Shown piece after piece: positions 63,181 through 64,000 of a stretch of 64,000 nt of DNA. The stretch comes from Catellatospora citrea. Lineage in GTDB: Bacteria; Actinomycetota; Actinomycetes; Mycobacteriales; Micromonosporaceae. Under the pieces are notes generated by a model, which was not told where the DNA came from, searched no databases, and saw only the letters and a list, made by a program, of their open reading frames with translations. The position numbers were made by a program, and so were the translations under genes. Within the stretch, counting starts at the first letter, position 1, and every line of letters begins with the position of its first letter. Location of the stretch: NCBI RefSeq assembly GCF_003610235.1, contig NZ_RAPR01000001.1, forward strand, positions 1,364,001-1,428,000. The letters run 5' to 3'.

Positions 63181-64000
63181 TCAGGCCGGCGCGACGACGG
63201 CGGCGACGAGGACCAGCGCAGCGTCCAGGGTGTCGGGCCGGAGTACGCCGTCGGGCAGGTCGTCGGGCCAGCCGGGGCCGGCGGCCGCGATCACGGGCGG
63301 GCGTTTGGGCAGCGCCAGCAGCTCACGTAGCGTGGCCACGTCCGCGGTCTCGGGCAGGTGCGACCACACGACCACGATGGACGGGCCGGTGCGGCGCACG
63401 GCGTCGAGCAGGGCGCGCGGGGGGACGCGGGCGCCGAGCAGCCGGGCGCCCACGCCGCGTTCGGCCAGCGCGGCGGCCATCGCCTCCAGCGGCAGGCTGT
63501 GCTGCTCCTCGTCGGCGCAGGCCAGCAGCACCGGCACCGGCGACCCGGGGGCGGGGCGGCGCACGCCGCCGAAGACCTCGCTGACGCAGCGCGAGACGAG
63601 ATGTTCGACGTCGATGAGTCGCTGGGTGGCGGCATGGCGGGTGCCGATGCCGACGAGCACGGGCACGAGCAGGTCCTGCCAGGCGTCGACGACGCCGTGC
63701 TCGGCGACGGACTCCTGCACCAGGTGGCGCACGGTCAGCGCGTCCAGTCGCATGGCGGCGCGGGCCAGGCCGCGGGCCTGCGCACCGGCCCGACCGACGG
63801 CGACGGTGTGGCCGCCGCCGTCGCGGGTGTGCGGGCGCGGCTCAGCGAGCTGGGCGATCCCGTCGGCGGTGGCGGAGCGGGCGACGCGGGCGGCTTCGGC
63901 GGCCGGCACGCCCTGGGCGGTGAGCCGGCGCATGGTCTCCAGGCGGGCCAGCGCGTCGGCGTCGTAGCGGCGGTGGTGGCCGGGGTCGTGGCCGCTGGGG
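63181..64000 (-). CDS. MerR-family regulator with B12-binding domain, cut by window edge
   Basis: The frame runs off the right edge; the first visible residues (GHDPGHHRRYDADALARLE) belong to the MerR winged-helix region. Residues further on form the helical and Rossmann-like parts of a cobalamin-binding module, with DEEQHSLPLEAMAAALAERG where CarH/LitR proteins have their E-x-H contact, and VVVWSHLP. Such proteins are light- or B12-responsive repressors, often of carotenoid genes. The target is outside the window. The ATG at 63933 is internal and not the start. Confidence 0.82.
   Translation of the reverse strand, partial: PSGHDPGHHRRYDADALARLETMRRLTAQGVPAAEAARVARSATADGIAQLAEPRPHTRDGGGHTVAVGRAGAQARGLARAAMRLDALTVRHLVQESVAEHGVVDAWQDLLVPVLVGIGTRHAATQRLIDVEHLVSRCVSEVFGGVRRPAPGSPVPVLLACADEEQHSLPLEAMAAALAERGVGARLLGARVPPRALLDAVRRTGPSIVVVWSHLPETADVATLRELLALPKRPPVIAAAGPGWPDDLPDGVLRPDTLDAALVLVAAVVAPA

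Overview
The window is GC-rich, densely coding DNA with many GTG starts, 4-bp stop/start overlaps, short actinobacterial families (for example a DUF5999-type protein) and multi-domain secreted proteins. This fits a filamentous actinomycete, most likely of the Micromonosporaceae. The genus cannot be fixed from the sequence. I found no rRNA, tRNA, CRISPR array or transposase gene.

Layout. 0-7 kb: the 3' part of an ABC-F ATPase gene, a Spo0M homologue, a secreted hydrolase, a TSUP permease, a LysR regulator divergent from an RhtA-type exporter, and a coiled-coil protein. 7.4-11.8 kb: a three-gene NIS-siderophore operon (two IucA/IucC synthetases and a PLP decarboxylase). 12-18.6 kb: a binding-protein/VWA fusion, pabB, a DUF5999-type protein, and gcvP behind a single-aptamer glycine riboswitch. 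18.7-24.5 kb: a quinone oxidoreductase on a MerR-type promoter, a cysteine-desulfurase-like enzyme and a MOSC protein, an SDR/MmyB-type regulator pair sharing an operator, and a RibD/DHFR-like reductase. 24.6-28.7 kb: a coupled operon of aldo-keto reductase, nucleotidyltransferase, beta-propeller lipoprotein and a second nucleotidyltransferase. 28.7-39.4 kb: a CapA-like protein, a site-2 protease with CBS domains, a GH13 enzyme, a hemerythrin with a basic tail, DUF72, GNAT, GH36 and DUF4240 proteins. 39.5-42.8 kb: a CBM2/repeat/GH48 exocellulase. 43.1-47.1 kb: a GNAT / N-acylamino-acid racemase / D-aminoacylase cluster.

47.5-63.1 kb is the main accessory region. A giant secreted Rhs/YD-repeat protein (about 4,085 residues if one frameshift is repaired) ends in a HINT-like module and a predicted PD-(D/E)XK nuclease toxin, with a putative immunity gene 20 bp downstream. 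Beyond a visibly AT-richer stretch lies a displaced cassette: a toxin tip that keeps the HINT/toxin junction and carries zinc-deaminase motifs, followed by a SUKH-like immunity gene. Between the two cassettes are a truncated 5-formyltetrahydrofolate cyclo-ligase homologue, a decayed ORF and two copies of a tandem 12-bp repeat that resembles integrase arm sites. The whole reads as a polymorphic toxin locus with an archived alternative warhead.

A second theme is a set of intergenic paired-repeat elements. At least three families recur inside the window with constant internal spacing or compensating arm changes. Two copies of one family run into the 3' ends of genes and add similar short C-terminal tails. 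Several genes also have a -10-like hexamer 6-7 nt before the start codon, suggesting leaderless mRNAs.
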